Source: Actinoplanes sandaracinus (GTDB lineage: Bacteria > Actinomycetota > Actinomycetes > Mycobacteriales > Micromonosporaceae). Taken from it: a stretch of 64,000 nucleotides of DNA. Positions 34,869-46,986 of the stretch are shown here, in pieces. The number at the start of each line of letters is the position of its first letter. Position 1 is the first letter of the stretch. The DNA is taken from the NCBI RefSeq assembly GCF_030009775.1, contig NZ_JASCTH010000007.1:273188-337187 (forward strand), read 5' to 3'. The position numbers were made by a program, and so were the translations under genes. The notes below the pieces were generated by a model, which made no database searches, was not told the origin of the DNA, and saw only the letters and a program-made list of their open reading frames with translations.

Positions 34869-34893
34869 GTGCATCCGTCCGGGACAGTGTGAG

Positions 34894-34938
34894 CGAAGTA
34901 CGGGGTGGTGGCGATGAAGCCACCACCCCGGTACTTCG
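34894..34938 (+). promoter_or_regulatory. Large intergenic hairpin between anti-sigma and fasciclin genes
   Basis: Two arms (34894-34912 and 34919-34938) pair almost perfectly as 8 plus 11 bp, with a single bulged base and a 6-base loop GATGAA. The hairpin ends 15 bases before the fasciclin start and directly touches its GAAAGG ribosome site. It could act as a terminator or attenuator reducing read-through, or as a 5' mRNA stabiliser. No T-run follows. Confidence 0.75.
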
Positions 34939-34953
34939 AAAGGACGCTCGAGG

Positions 34954-35604
34954 ATGAGATTCACCCGACTCGGCACGCGGGCCGCCGCCGTCACCACCGC
35001 CGCGCTCGTCGCCTCCGCCCTCACCGCCGCGCCGGCCGCCGCACACACCAGCAAGCCGCTGGGCACCAAATCGCTGGCCGCGGTGCTGACCGCCGACAAG
35101 AAGGGTTTCGACCGCAACGGCCACGACTACGACATCCTGGCCGCCGCGGTGGCGGCGGTCCTGAAGGCCAAGCCGTCCAGCCCGGTCGGTGTCCTCGCCG
35201 ACGGCAAGACCGCCCTCACCGCGTTCCTGCCCAGCGACCGCGCGTTCCAGTTGCTCGTCGCCGACCTGCAGAACACCAGGCGGCTGCCCGGTGAGAAGAA
35301 GGCGTTCACCGCGGTGGCCGGTCTCGGCATCGACACGGTCGAGTCGGTGCTGCTCTACCACGTGGTGCCGGGCGCCACGGTCAACCGCAAGGCGGCGCTC
35401 AAGTCCGACGGCGCCAAGCTGAAGACCGCGGCCGGATCGACGATCAAGGTCGACGTGTACGGCCACTACCGCAAGCGGATCCAACTGGTCGACGCCGATC
35501 GCAGCGACCGAAACCCGCGGATCGCCCGGTTCGACGTCAACAAGGGCAACCGGCAGATCGCACACGGCATCGACCGGGTGCTGCGCCCCATCAACCTGCC
35601 CTGA
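34954..35604 (+). CDS. Secreted fasciclin (FAS1) domain protein
   Basis: The 216-residue protein has a Sec signal peptide (cleavage near APAAAHT, residue 31) and a single FAS1 domain. The two family blocks are present: H1-like TALTAFLPSDRAFQLLVAD and H2-like VESVLLYHVVPGATV, with a closing HGIDRVLRPIN. FAS1 domains mediate adhesion or protein interaction outside the cell; MPT70 and MPT83 of mycobacteria are the closest known functional parallels. It is the third gene after an ECF sigma factor and its anti-sigma, but sits behind a large hairpin and may also have its own promoter. Confidence 0.9.
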   Translation: MRFTRLGTRAAAVTTAALVASALTAAPAAAHTSKPLGTKSLAAVLTADKKGFDRNGHDYDILAAAVAAVLKAKPSSPVGVLADGKTALTAFLPSDRAFQLLVADLQNTRRLPGEKKAFTAVAGLGIDTVESVLLYHVVPGATVNRKAALKSDGAKLKTAAGSTIKVDVYGHYRKRIQLVDADRSDRNPRIARFDVNKGNRQIAHGIDRVLRPINLP

Positions 35605-35720
35605 CGCACGTCCGGTGGGCGCGGGTCGTCTCCCGCCCGCGCCTGCCGGGCGCCCGCCGACGCGGGCGGCACGCCCAACGACGGGACCGGGCGCTTCCGG
35701 CTCGGAGGAAGCCGCGCGTC

Positions 35721-36122
35721 GTGGTCCAGTACCGTCAGCCGGTGACGAGCGCGACCCCTTCCTCTCCCGGATGCACGCTGACGGTGTGCCGGGACTGCTG
35801 CTGCGGCAGCCTCCGCAAACATCCGGCCGTCGATCACGACGGTCAGCTCGACGGGCTGCGGGCCGCGGTGGAGCCCGCGCATCGCGTACGGACCAGCCTG
35901 TGCCTCGACGCCTGCTCGCAGTCGAACGTCGTGGTGGTGCACCCCGCCCCGGAGGCGCGGCGGGCGGGCGCCCGGCCGGTCTGGTTCGGGCTGGTCCTCG
36001 ACGACGCGGTCGTCGAGGATCTGGCCCAGTGGGTTCGCGACGGCGGCCCCGGGGTGGCGCGGATGCCCGCCGTGCTGGAACTGTCGGTGATCCGGGCACC
36101 GGACGGGAAGGCACAGCCCTGA
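35721..36122 (+). CDS. (2Fe-2S) ferredoxin-like domain protein
   Basis: The 133-residue protein carries a thioredoxin-like [2Fe-2S] ferredoxin pattern: CTLTVCRDCCCGS near residues 18-29 and the second pair of cysteines in TSLCLDACSQSNVVVV. The family is common in actinobacteria, with the conserved endings GARPVWFGLVLDD and DGGPGVARMP. It probably carries or delivers electrons; the partner enzyme is not indicated. GTG 35721 is preceded by GGAGGAA at ten bases; GTG 35742 (VTSATPSSPGC) is the alternative start closer to the conserved core. It converges with the epimerase gene 14 bp downstream. Confidence 0.75.
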   Translation: MVQYRQPVTSATPSSPGCTLTVCRDCCCGSLRKHPAVDHDGQLDGLRAAVEPAHRVRTSLCLDACSQSNVVVVHPAPEARRAGARPVWFGLVLDDAVVEDLAQWVRDGGPGVARMPAVLELSVIRAPDGKAQP

Positions 36123-36135
36123 CCGGGGTCTCCCG

Positions 36136-37044
36136 TCAGGCGCCCCCGCGAAGCAGGTCGGCGACCGCGAGTCGCAACCGCGGATGCCGGAACTCGAAGC
36201 CGGCATCCTGCAGCCGCTTCGGGACACACCGGCGGCCGGTGAGCACCAGCAGCGGATCGGCCCGCATGAACACCGATCCGAGACGGACCAGGGGCGCGGG
36301 GCTGGGCAGACCGACGGAACGGCCCATCGCGTGGCGCAGCGCCGCCATGAGGTCGCTGTTGCGCACCGGATGAGGGGAGGTGACGTGCACGATGCCCGAC
36401 ATCGCGGGGTCGTCCAGGCAGTGGCGCACGATCGCGCACAGGTCGTCGATGTGCAACCAGCTGATCCACTGCCGGCCACTGCCCATCCGGCCGCCGAGAC
36501 CCCACCGCACGAATCCGGTCAGCCGGTCGAAGGCCGGGGTGTCACGATCGAACACGATGCCGGTGCGCAATGTGACCCGGCGCGCGGCGGTGATCTGCTC
36601 CGCGGCTTCCTCCCAGGCCCGCGCGACACCGGCCATCTGCGGCGGACCGTCGGCCGGCGGGGCGGACTCGTCGAGTGTCGCCTCGCCGGCGTCGCCGTAG
36701 ATCGCCAGCGTGCTCATCTGCAGGAGCACCGGCACCGGCCGGTCCAGTGCCGCGCAGGCGCGGGCGAGGGCCCGGGTCGGTTCGGTCCGGGAACGTGTCA
36801 GCAGGGCGATGCCGGCCGGTGTCGGCCGCCGGAACACGAGTTCACCGCAGAGGTTGATCAGTGCGGCGCCGGACAGTTCGGCTGCCCAGGGGCCGAGGGT
36901 CCGGCCGTCCCAGTGAACCTGCCGGCCCCACCGGACCCGCGTGGCCGACCGGCTCAGGACCACCACGTCGTCGCCCCGGCCGGTCAGGTCGCGGGCGATC
37001 CGTTGCCCGAGCGCCCCGGAACCGCCGGCGATGACGACCTTCAT
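36136..37044 (-). CDS. TIGR01777-type NAD(P)-dependent epimerase/dehydratase-like protein
   Basis: The 302-residue protein has a Rossmann start MKVVIAGGSGALGQRIARDL with the GGSGxLG nucleotide loop, WDGRTLGPW, ALINLCGELV, and a C-terminal block of the TIGR01777 (YfcH/SulA-like) branch of extended short-chain dehydrogenases: WISWLHIDDLCAIVRHCLDD and CVPKRLQDAGFEFRHPRL. The catalytic region reads STLAIYGD (Ser/Tyr) without a clear Lys of the classical YxxxK motif, as in other members. The substrate is unknown. The ATG overlaps the stop of the DUF2071 gene by 4 bp (ATGA), so they form an operon. Confidence 0.85.
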   Translation of the reverse strand: MKVVIAGGSGALGQRIARDLTGRGDDVVVLSRSATRVRWGRQVHWDGRTLGPWAAELSGAALINLCGELVFRRPTPAGIALLTRSRTEPTRALARACAALDRPVPVLLQMSTLAIYGDAGEATLDESAPPADGPPQMAGVARAWEEAAEQITAARRVTLRTGIVFDRDTPAFDRLTGFVRWGLGGRMGSGRQWISWLHIDDLCAIVRHCLDDPAMSGIVHVTSPHPVRNSDLMAALRHAMGRSVGLPSPAPLVRLGSVFMRADPLLVLTGRRCVPKRLQDAGFEFRHPRLRLAVADLLRGGA

Positions 37045-37871
37045 CGGCTGAGGGTGGCGACCGGGCCGGCGGTGGGCCGCACCGCCATCGGCGGCAGCGG
37101 TCGCCATGTGGCGGCGACATCGCGCATCAGCAGCCCGCAGTCGGGTATCGCCGATCCCGGAGGGAACCGGACCGGGTCGTCGAAGAACGTGGACCGCACC
37201 GAGGCCAGCTCCACCGGCGTGACCCGCCAGTCCCGGGTCAGCAGTTCCACGCCGTCGAGGCGGGCCGGGTCCGGGGTGGCCGAGAAGCCGGCGGCGCCGC
37301 GCCGGAAGAACTCCGACGCCTGGTCGAGGTCGCGGAAGAGGTGGCTGTCCGCCAGGGTGGCCGCCCCGCGGACGTGGACGTCAACGTGCAGCTCGCCGCG
37401 CGGACCTAGCTCGCCGCGCGGACCTAGCTCGCCGCGCGGACCTAGCTCGCCGCGCGGACCTAGCTCGCCGCGCGGACCGGCGAAGGCGATCCGCAAGTCG
37501 TCGGCGCTCTCCCGCACGTCGAAGCGGCTGCGGTGGTGCCACCCCGGGAAGATCCGGCCACCGGCCCAGGAGTTGAGCCGGGAGCCGGTGTCACGGCGGG
37601 GGATGTAGACGCCGCATGCGACGCCGCCGGGGGTGTCCCACTCGACCGCGATCCGGTGCGCGGCGTTCTCGCTGCGCAGGCCGAACGGTGCGGGCACGGA
37701 CGGGGGCCGGACACCGGCCAGCCGGATCAGGCAGATGCCCGACACCGCCCACCCGTCGACGACCTGCGGTCGCAGCGGTGCGGGTAGCAGCCGTGCGGTG
37801 ATCTGCGGGTCGGTGCGATAGTTCACGAGGAGCCGGCGCTCGACCACACTCGCCAACCGGGGAGCTCTCAT
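37041..37871 (-). CDS. DUF2071 (YqjF-like) protein with internal hexapeptide repeats
   Basis: The 276-residue protein has features of DUF2071 proteins, distantly related to acetoacetate decarboxylase: VERRLLVNYRTDP at the start, GWAVSGICLIRL, RNAAHRIAVEW-like wording, VACGVYIPRRDTGSRL and a DWRVTPVELASV segment. Between strands it carries five copies of GPRGEL in tandem (18-bp DNA repeats), a local expansion foreign to the fold. It heads a two-gene operon with a TIGR01777 epimerase, behind two palindromic operators at about 75-126 bases upstream. The start ATG 37871 was chosen from domain homology. Confidence 0.75.
   Translation of the reverse strand: MRAPRLASVVERRLLVNYRTDPQITARLLPAPLRPQVVDGWAVSGICLIRLAGVRPPSVPAPFGLRSENAAHRIAVEWDTPGGVACGVYIPRRDTGSRLNSWAGGRIFPGWHHRSRFDVRESADDLRIAFAGPRGELGPRGELGPRGELGPRGELGPRGELHVDVHVRGAATLADSHLFRDLDQASEFFRRGAAGFSATPDPARLDGVELLTRDWRVTPVELASVRSTFFDDPVRFPPGSAIPDCGLLMRDVAATWRPLPPMAVRPTAGPVATLSR
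37391..37480. repeat. 18-bp tandem repeat, five copies, inside the DUF2071 gene
   Basis: The unit GCTCGCCGCGCGGACCTA repeats four times without change, and the fifth copy diverges in its last two bases. It encodes GPRGEL on the minus strand and keeps the frame. Each full unit contains a CTA leucine codon, rare in such GC-rich genes, which points to recent replication slippage. Confidence 0.9.
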
Positions 37872-37945
37872 CTCGGATCGCCTTCCTTGCCTCGGCGTGT
37901 CGCCGTCGTCGTGCTCACCCGGGGGCACATCGCGACGGACCCTGC

Positions 37946-37997
37946 TTTGAGCGGTTGCTCAAATCAGAGTCTACGAGGTTTTGAGCGATCGCTCAAA
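37946..37997 (-). promoter_or_regulatory. Two tandem palindromic operators upstream of the DUF2071 operon
   Basis: TTTGAGCGGTTGCTCAAA (37946-37963) and TTTGAGCGATCGCTCAAA (37980-37997) share the arms TTTGAGC/GCTCAAA; the second is a perfect 18-bp palindrome. They are spaced 34 bp apart, about three helical turns. Such sites suit a TetR-family dimer. No regulator gene lies next to them. Confidence 0.75.
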
Positions 37998-38060
37998 CGC
38001 TGGTGACCACCGGCACGACGCCGCCGATCAGCGCGCGGCCGGACACCCCGGCACGGGCCG

Positions 38061-39683
38061 TCAGTGCCGGAACTGGCCGACCAGCGCGGTCAGCTCGCCG
38101 GAGAGCCGGGTCAGGCCGGCGGCGGCCCGCTGGGTGGTGGTGGCGCCGGCCGCGGTCGCGTTCGCCACGCCGGCCACGCCGGAGACGGTGGCGGCGACCT
38201 CGCCGCTGTTGGCGGCGGTGTCAGCGACCGAGCGGCTCATCTCCGCGGTGGTGGCGGTCTGCTCCTCGACAGCCGACGCGATCGTGGTGGTGTAGTCGCT
38301 GATCTGCTGGATGACCTCGGTGATCTCGCCGATCGCCTGAGCCGCGCTGCCGCTGGAGCTCTGGATCGCGCCGATCCGGCTGGTGATCTCCTCGGTCGCC
38401 TTGGCGGTCTGCTGCGCCAGCTCCTTGACCTCGCCGGCGACGACCGCGAACCCCTTGCCCAGCTCACCGGCGCGGGCGGCCTCGATGGTGGCGTTGAGCG
38501 CGAGCAGGTTGGTCTGCTCGGCGATGGTGGTGATCAGCTTGACCACGTCACCGATCTCGGCGCTCGCCGCGCCGAGCTCGGCGACCTGGTCGGTGGTGCG
38601 GCGGGCGATGGACATCGCCTGCTGGGCCACGTGGGCCGCCTGGCCGGCGCTGCTGGCGATCTCGGTGATCGACGCGCTCATCTGCTCGGCGCCCGCGGCG
38701 ATCGACTGGACACCGGCGTTGACCTGCTCGGAGCCGTGCGACGCGGTGCCGGCTTTGGAGGCGGCGTCGGCCGCGCCGGCCTGCAACTCCGCGCTGACCG
38801 AGGACAGCTCACGGGAGGCGCCGGCCAACTCGACCGCGGATCCGCCGATCGTGGCGACGGTCCGCCGCAGGCTGGCGACCGCGGCGTCCAGTGCCCGGCC
38901 CATCCGGCCCGGCTCGTCCCGACTGGTCAGACCGGTGGTGTGGGTGAGGTCGCCGGCGGCGAGGCTCTCGCACACCTCCGTCACCTTGTGCAGCGACCGG
39001 ACGATGCCGCGGGCCATGAACACGGCCAGGGCGAGCGCGACCACCAGGCCGACGATGAGGATGACCAGGATGAGGGCGCGGCTGGCGGTGTAGCCGTCGT
39101 TCGTGTCGGCGGCGGTGGCCGCGGCGTGACTCGACTCGGCAGCGGTCATGTCGGCGATGTCCTGCATCGCCTCGCTCACCAGCGGAGTGATCTCCTCGTC
39201 CCGGACTTTCTGCCACTCCGCGATGTCATCGCGCTGGCTGGCCGGGATCAGCTTCTCCCGGGCGATCTTCTCCAGCTGGATGAAATCGTCGTACAACTCG
39301 TCGATCGCGGCCGCCTCGACGGCCGGCCCGCTCCCCCGGTACGCGGCGAACGACGCCTCCACGGTCTCCTGGTCGCCGGCGAGCGCCCGCAGATATTCCG
39401 CCTGCGTGGCGTCGTCGCGGGACAGGGCGTGGTTGGTGATGGTCAGGCGTGCCTGCAGGATCGACGCCCTGAGATCACCGAGAGCCGCGACGCTGGCCAG
39501 GTTTCCGCGGTAGATGTCACGGGCGCCGTCGTTGGCCCGGCTCAGCGCGGTCAGGCCGAGGAGCCCCACGACCATCGCCACCAGGGAGGCCACCGCGACC
39601 GCGCTGAGGAACTTGACGTTGACGCTCAGACCGGCGAACCAGCCCCCGGCCTCCGGCGTGCCGCCATCCGACTCGACCACCAC
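38061..39683 (-). CDS. Methyl-accepting chemotaxis protein
   Basis: The 540-residue chemoreceptor has TM1 at about residues 25-48 ([19 protein letters not shown]) and an extracellular four-helix ligand domain of about 150 residues. TM2 follows ([20 protein letters not shown]), then a HAMP domain ([18 protein letters not shown]) and a long signalling coiled coil with the conserved hairpin [19 protein letters not shown] and [15 protein letters not shown]. It would relay an external cue to a CheA-CheW complex, not encoded here. Chemotaxis in an actinomycete fits motile spores as in Actinoplanes. No other che genes are in the window. A single-domain response regulator follows upstream on the same strand. 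Confidence 0.9.
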   Translation of the reverse strand: MVVESDGGTPEAGGWFAGLSVNVKFLSAVAVASLVAMVVGLLGLTALSRANDGARDIYRGNLASVAALGDLRASILQARLTITNHALSRDDATQAEYLRALAGDQETVEASFAAYRGSGPAVEAAAIDELYDDFIQLEKIAREKLIPASQRDDIAEWQKVRDEEITPLVSEAMQDIADMTAAESSHAAATAADTNDGYTASRALILVILIVGLVVALALAVFMARGIVRSLHKVTEVCESLAAGDLTHTTGLTSRDEPGRMGRALDAAVASLRRTVATIGGSAVELAGASRELSSVSAELQAGAADAASKAGTASHGSEQVNAGVQSIAAGAEQMSASITEIASSAGQAAHVAQQAMSIARRTTDQVAELGAASAEIGDVVKLITTIAEQTNLLALNATIEAARAGELGKGFAVVAGEVKELAQQTAKATEEITSRIGAIQSSSGSAAQAIGEITEVIQQISDYTTTIASAVEEQTATTAEMSRSVADTAANSGEVAATVSGVAGVANATAAGATTTQRAAAGLTRLSGELTALVGQFRH

Positions 39684-39792
39684 GAACCTCTCGCCCCCGC
39701 GTGTCCCCGGCCACGCACGGCCGGACGGCAGTGACTGCCGCTCACATGAGCCTCATCGGCGGGCGGGGCCGGACACTGAGCGCCGGGCGCTG

Positions 39793-40224
39793 TCATTCGG
39801 GCAGGACGGCCACTTCGCTGTAGAAGTGCCGGATCCGCCGGACCGCCTCTTCGAACGCCTCCAGGTCGATCGGCTTCGTCACGTAGGCGTTGGCGTGGCG
39901 GACATAGCTGGTGGTGATGTCCAGACCGGCGTTCGACGTGGTCAGCACCACGATCGGGATGCTGCGCAGGTCCTCGTCGCTCTTGATCTCCTGCAGCACC
40001 TCGTGGCCGCCCATGCGGGGCATATTGAGGTCGAGCAGGACCAGGTCCGGGCGGACGGCGTCGGCGTACTCCCCCTGCCGGCGCAGGTACTGGAGGGCCT
40101 CCGCGCCGTCGCCGACCCGGTTCACCACCGGCGGCCCCGGCTCGGACAGCAGAGCTTCCTCGATCATCATCGTGTCGGCGTCGTCGTCGTCGACGATCAG
40201 CACGTGGGTCACTGCCATCCTCAT
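39793..40224 (-). CDS. Single-domain response regulator (Rcp1/CheY-like)
   Basis: The 143-residue protein is a lone receiver domain with complete active-site chemistry: acidic residues in LIVDDDDADT, the phospho-acceptor Asp in LVLLDLNMPRMGG, Thr in VVLTTSN and the Lys in YVTKPIDL. It has the longer beta4-alpha4 segment and tail typical of Rcp1-type regulators that partner with phytochrome-like or hybrid kinases. No output domain is present. It lies 109 bp upstream of the chemoreceptor gene on the same strand and could be its effector or an output of the giant hybrid kinase nearby. The start follows AAGGA. Confidence 0.85.
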   Translation of the reverse strand: MRMAVTHVLIVDDDDADTMMIEEALLSEPGPPVVNRVGDGAEALQYLRRQGEYADAVRPDLVLLDLNMPRMGGHEVLQEIKSDEDLRSIPIVVLTTSNAGLDITTSYVRHANAYVTKPIDLEAFEEAVRRIRHFYSEVAVLPE

Positions 40225-40444
40225 TGTTTTCCTTGACCGTCGGAGGTACCTGCGACACGTGCCGATCCTTGCTGCCGCGCAAACATACTGCATCGGGCCG
40301 TTGATCAGGCCTCGCGCCCTTCCCCCGGAAGGATGCCGAGGGCGGTCGGCGCGCCACAGCACACGCCGGCGAGCCGCTCGGCGGCGGGCGCCCCCGGTTA
40401 CCGGAACGACTGCCCGGGTAGATCGACTCGTCGTGCTCTCGATC

Positions 40445-41593
40445 ATGAAACTCCCGCTCGGCGATCATCGCCTCTTCGCCCGTGCCGGCCGGCAGGTCCG
40501 GTCCTCGGTGGAACGATTACGCCGGGCCGCTCGCCCGGCGCTCGCCGCCGCGGCCGCCGCCACGTGCGCGTGGATCATCGCCGCCGACCTCATCGGACAC
40601 CCCGACCCGGTCTTCGCCCCGACCGCGGCACTGATCGTGCTCGGCGAAGCCCGCGGCCGGCGGCTGCGGCAGACCACCGAGACCGTCTTCGGGGTGGCCG
40701 CCGGCGTCTTCGTCGCCGAGTTCGCCGTGCGGGCGCTCGGCACCGGCGCCGTCAGCCTCTTCATCGTGCTGCTGCTCACGGTCGCTCCGATGATCGCGGC
40801 CGGCGCGAGCAGCACGCTGGTCGTACAAGCGTCGATCTCCGCTCTCTATCTCGTGGTGGTGGCCGCGCCGCAGGGGAACCTCATCCCGTTCCGGTTCGCG
40901 GACGCGCTGCTCGGCGGCGCGGTGGCCATCGTGGCCAGCCAGATCATGGCGGCCCGCAAACCGCTCGCACCGCTGGTGGCCCAGGCTCGGCAGACATACG
41001 CCGACCTCGCCGATCTGCTCGACGATCTGCGGGAGGCGATCGGGAACTGCGACGAGCCGGCCGCCGGCGCGGTGCTCGACCGGGCACACCGGCTGAACGA
41101 CTGCGTGGAACTGCTTCACACCGAGGCGCTCGCCGCCGGCGAGACGCTGCGGCTGCGGATCCGCCGGCGCCGCCGGCTGGAGCAGGTGCGCAACGTCGAG
41201 GCGACCACCCATCAGCTCGACCACGTCGTCGGGAACGTGTGGGTGCTGGCCCGCCACGCGGTGACGCTGACCCGGCTGCACACCAGCACACCACCCGATC
41301 TGGAGCGGGCGATCCGCGCTCTGGCGAGCGCCGTCCGCTCCGCCGGTGACGCCCTGGCCACCGACCTGACCGGCGGCGACGACCCGGACCGGCACGCCGG
41401 GCAGGCCGACGCCGACGCCCTGGAGGCGGTCCGGATCGCCGCGAAACTGCTGGAGTCCGAGCCGGCGCCGCCGGTCACGATGATCGTCGGCCAGATCCGT
41501 ACGACCGCCGTCGACCTGCTGCGCGGCGTTGGCCAGGACGACGATGTGCTGAGCCGGGTGGACGAGGCCATCGGCTGGCACCCGTCGCCATGA
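40445..41593 (+). CDS. FUSC/aromatic-acid-exporter-like membrane protein
   Basis: The 382-residue protein begins with a basic segment and a membrane half of about five to six helices: RPALAAAAAATCAWIIAADL, PVFAPTAALIVLGEARG, TETVFGVAAGVFVAEF and VSLFIVLLLTVAPMIAAG. A long cytoplasmic helical half follows with heptad-like Arg/Leu/Glu patterns. The VFAPTAALIVLG motif is characteristic of the FUSC family, which export aromatic carboxylates in proteobacteria. In actinobacteria the role is not proven. The start may instead be the GTG at 40433. It diverges from the response regulator and converges with the STAS gene. Confidence 0.75.
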   Translation: MKLPLGDHRLFARAGRQVRSSVERLRRAARPALAAAAAATCAWIIAADLIGHPDPVFAPTAALIVLGEARGRRLRQTTETVFGVAAGVFVAEFAVRALGTGAVSLFIVLLLTVAPMIAAGASSTLVVQASISALYLVVVAAPQGNLIPFRFADALLGGAVAIVASQIMAARKPLAPLVAQARQTYADLADLLDDLREAIGNCDEPAAGAVLDRAHRLNDCVELLHTEALAAGETLRLRIRRRRRLEQVRNVEATTHQLDHVVGNVWVLARHAVTLTRLHTSTPPDLERAIRALASAVRSAGDALATDLTGGDDPDRHAGQADADALEAVRIAAKLLESEPAPPVTMIVGQIRTTAVDLLRGVGQDDDVLSRVDEAIGWHPSP

Positions 41594-41659
41594 TCTCGAG
41601 AACGGCCGGAGACTGCGGCTGATCGGCATCGGCATCACCGGGACCCGCCTGCTGACGTG

Positions 41660-42058
41660 CTATCCGCTCGGCTCGCCCGCCGGGTCCGGCCCGGCGACCG
41701 GCATGGACCCGACGGCGGGATAGCCGAACAACCGGCCCACGCCGAGCAGATCGAGCAACCAGATCATCGCCGGCGACACCGCCGACATCACGAGCCGGCA
41801 GGTGAGGTCCGGCTCGGCCGCCCGGTACCGGACCCGGAGCAGGGCCCGCAGCCCGGCGCAGTCGCAGAAGTCGACCGCGGCGGCGTCCAGCATCAGCACC
41901 CGCGGCCGCCTCTCGGTCAGCGCCGTCCGCAGCGTCGTCTCGAGATCGCCGGCGTTGGCCATGTCGAAGCTGCCGGAGAGCACCGCCGTCACCGTGCCGT
42001 CCACCGGTTCGCTCACCAGAACCCGCCCGGGTGAACCGCATTCCGAGGACACCGCCAC
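41660..42058 (-). CDS. STAS domain protein (anti-anti-sigma factor-like)
   Basis: The 132-residue protein has the STAS fold of SpoIIAA/RsbV: SGSFDMANAGDLETTLRTAL, RVLMLDAAAVDFCDCAGLRAL and a C-terminal helix region. The site phosphorylated in classical anti-anti-sigma factors (Ser in DSxGL) is Cys here (DCAGL), so phosphorylation control would be lost or replaced by another mechanism. It lies 148 bp downstream of the giant hybrid kinase on the same strand, near a SigB/F-type sigma factor and an RsbW-like ATPase, which suits a partner-switching stress module. Confidence 0.8.
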   Translation of the reverse strand: MAVSSECGSPGRVLVSEPVDGTVTAVLSGSFDMANAGDLETTLRTALTERRPRVLMLDAAAVDFCDCAGLRALLRVRYRAAEPDLTCRLVMSAVSPAMIWLLDLLGVGRLFGYPAVGSMPVAGPDPAGEPSG

Positions 42059-42206
42059 CTCCTGATCGGAACGGCTGGCCGAGAGCCGGCACCGGAGAGC
42101 GCCGGGCCGCCGATACGCCTCACCGTAGTCCGCTCAGGTGAGCCCGCCCGCCGTAGCGCGGTTCCGCACCGGAACGAGGACACATACCACCTTTGTCGGC
42201 AGTGGC

Positions 42207-46718
<4,512 letters not shown>

Positions 46719-46884
46719 CCGAAGTCCCGTTCCTTACCGAAGCCCGCACCGACCGGGGATTGGCGGTGATCGTCGGCGGTAAGTATGCACACCGTGACAA
46801 GAGGACGTCGCACACCGAGTCGAGTACCATTTTTATTGGTCTGACACAACTCCTCTATGGCTAGAAATAGATCACCGAAAGGTT

Positions 46885-46912
46885 GGTTTCGCCTGCCCAT
46901 GTAGCCGGGAAC
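46885..46912 (+). promoter_or_regulatory. Candidate SigB/SigF-type promoter of the sigma gene
   Basis: GGTTTC (46885-46890), a 16-base spacer and GGGAAC (46907-46912) resemble the SigB/SigF consensus GTTT-N15-17-GGGTA(T). The site lies 75 bases before the sigma-factor start in an unusually AT-rich spacer, suggesting autoregulation. Confidence 0.5.
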
Positions 46913-46986
46913 TACCGGTCCGCTAGCGGCATCCCCCCGAAGCGAAACGCCGCCTGACGAAGTGGCCGACAACAAGGAGCAACCGC

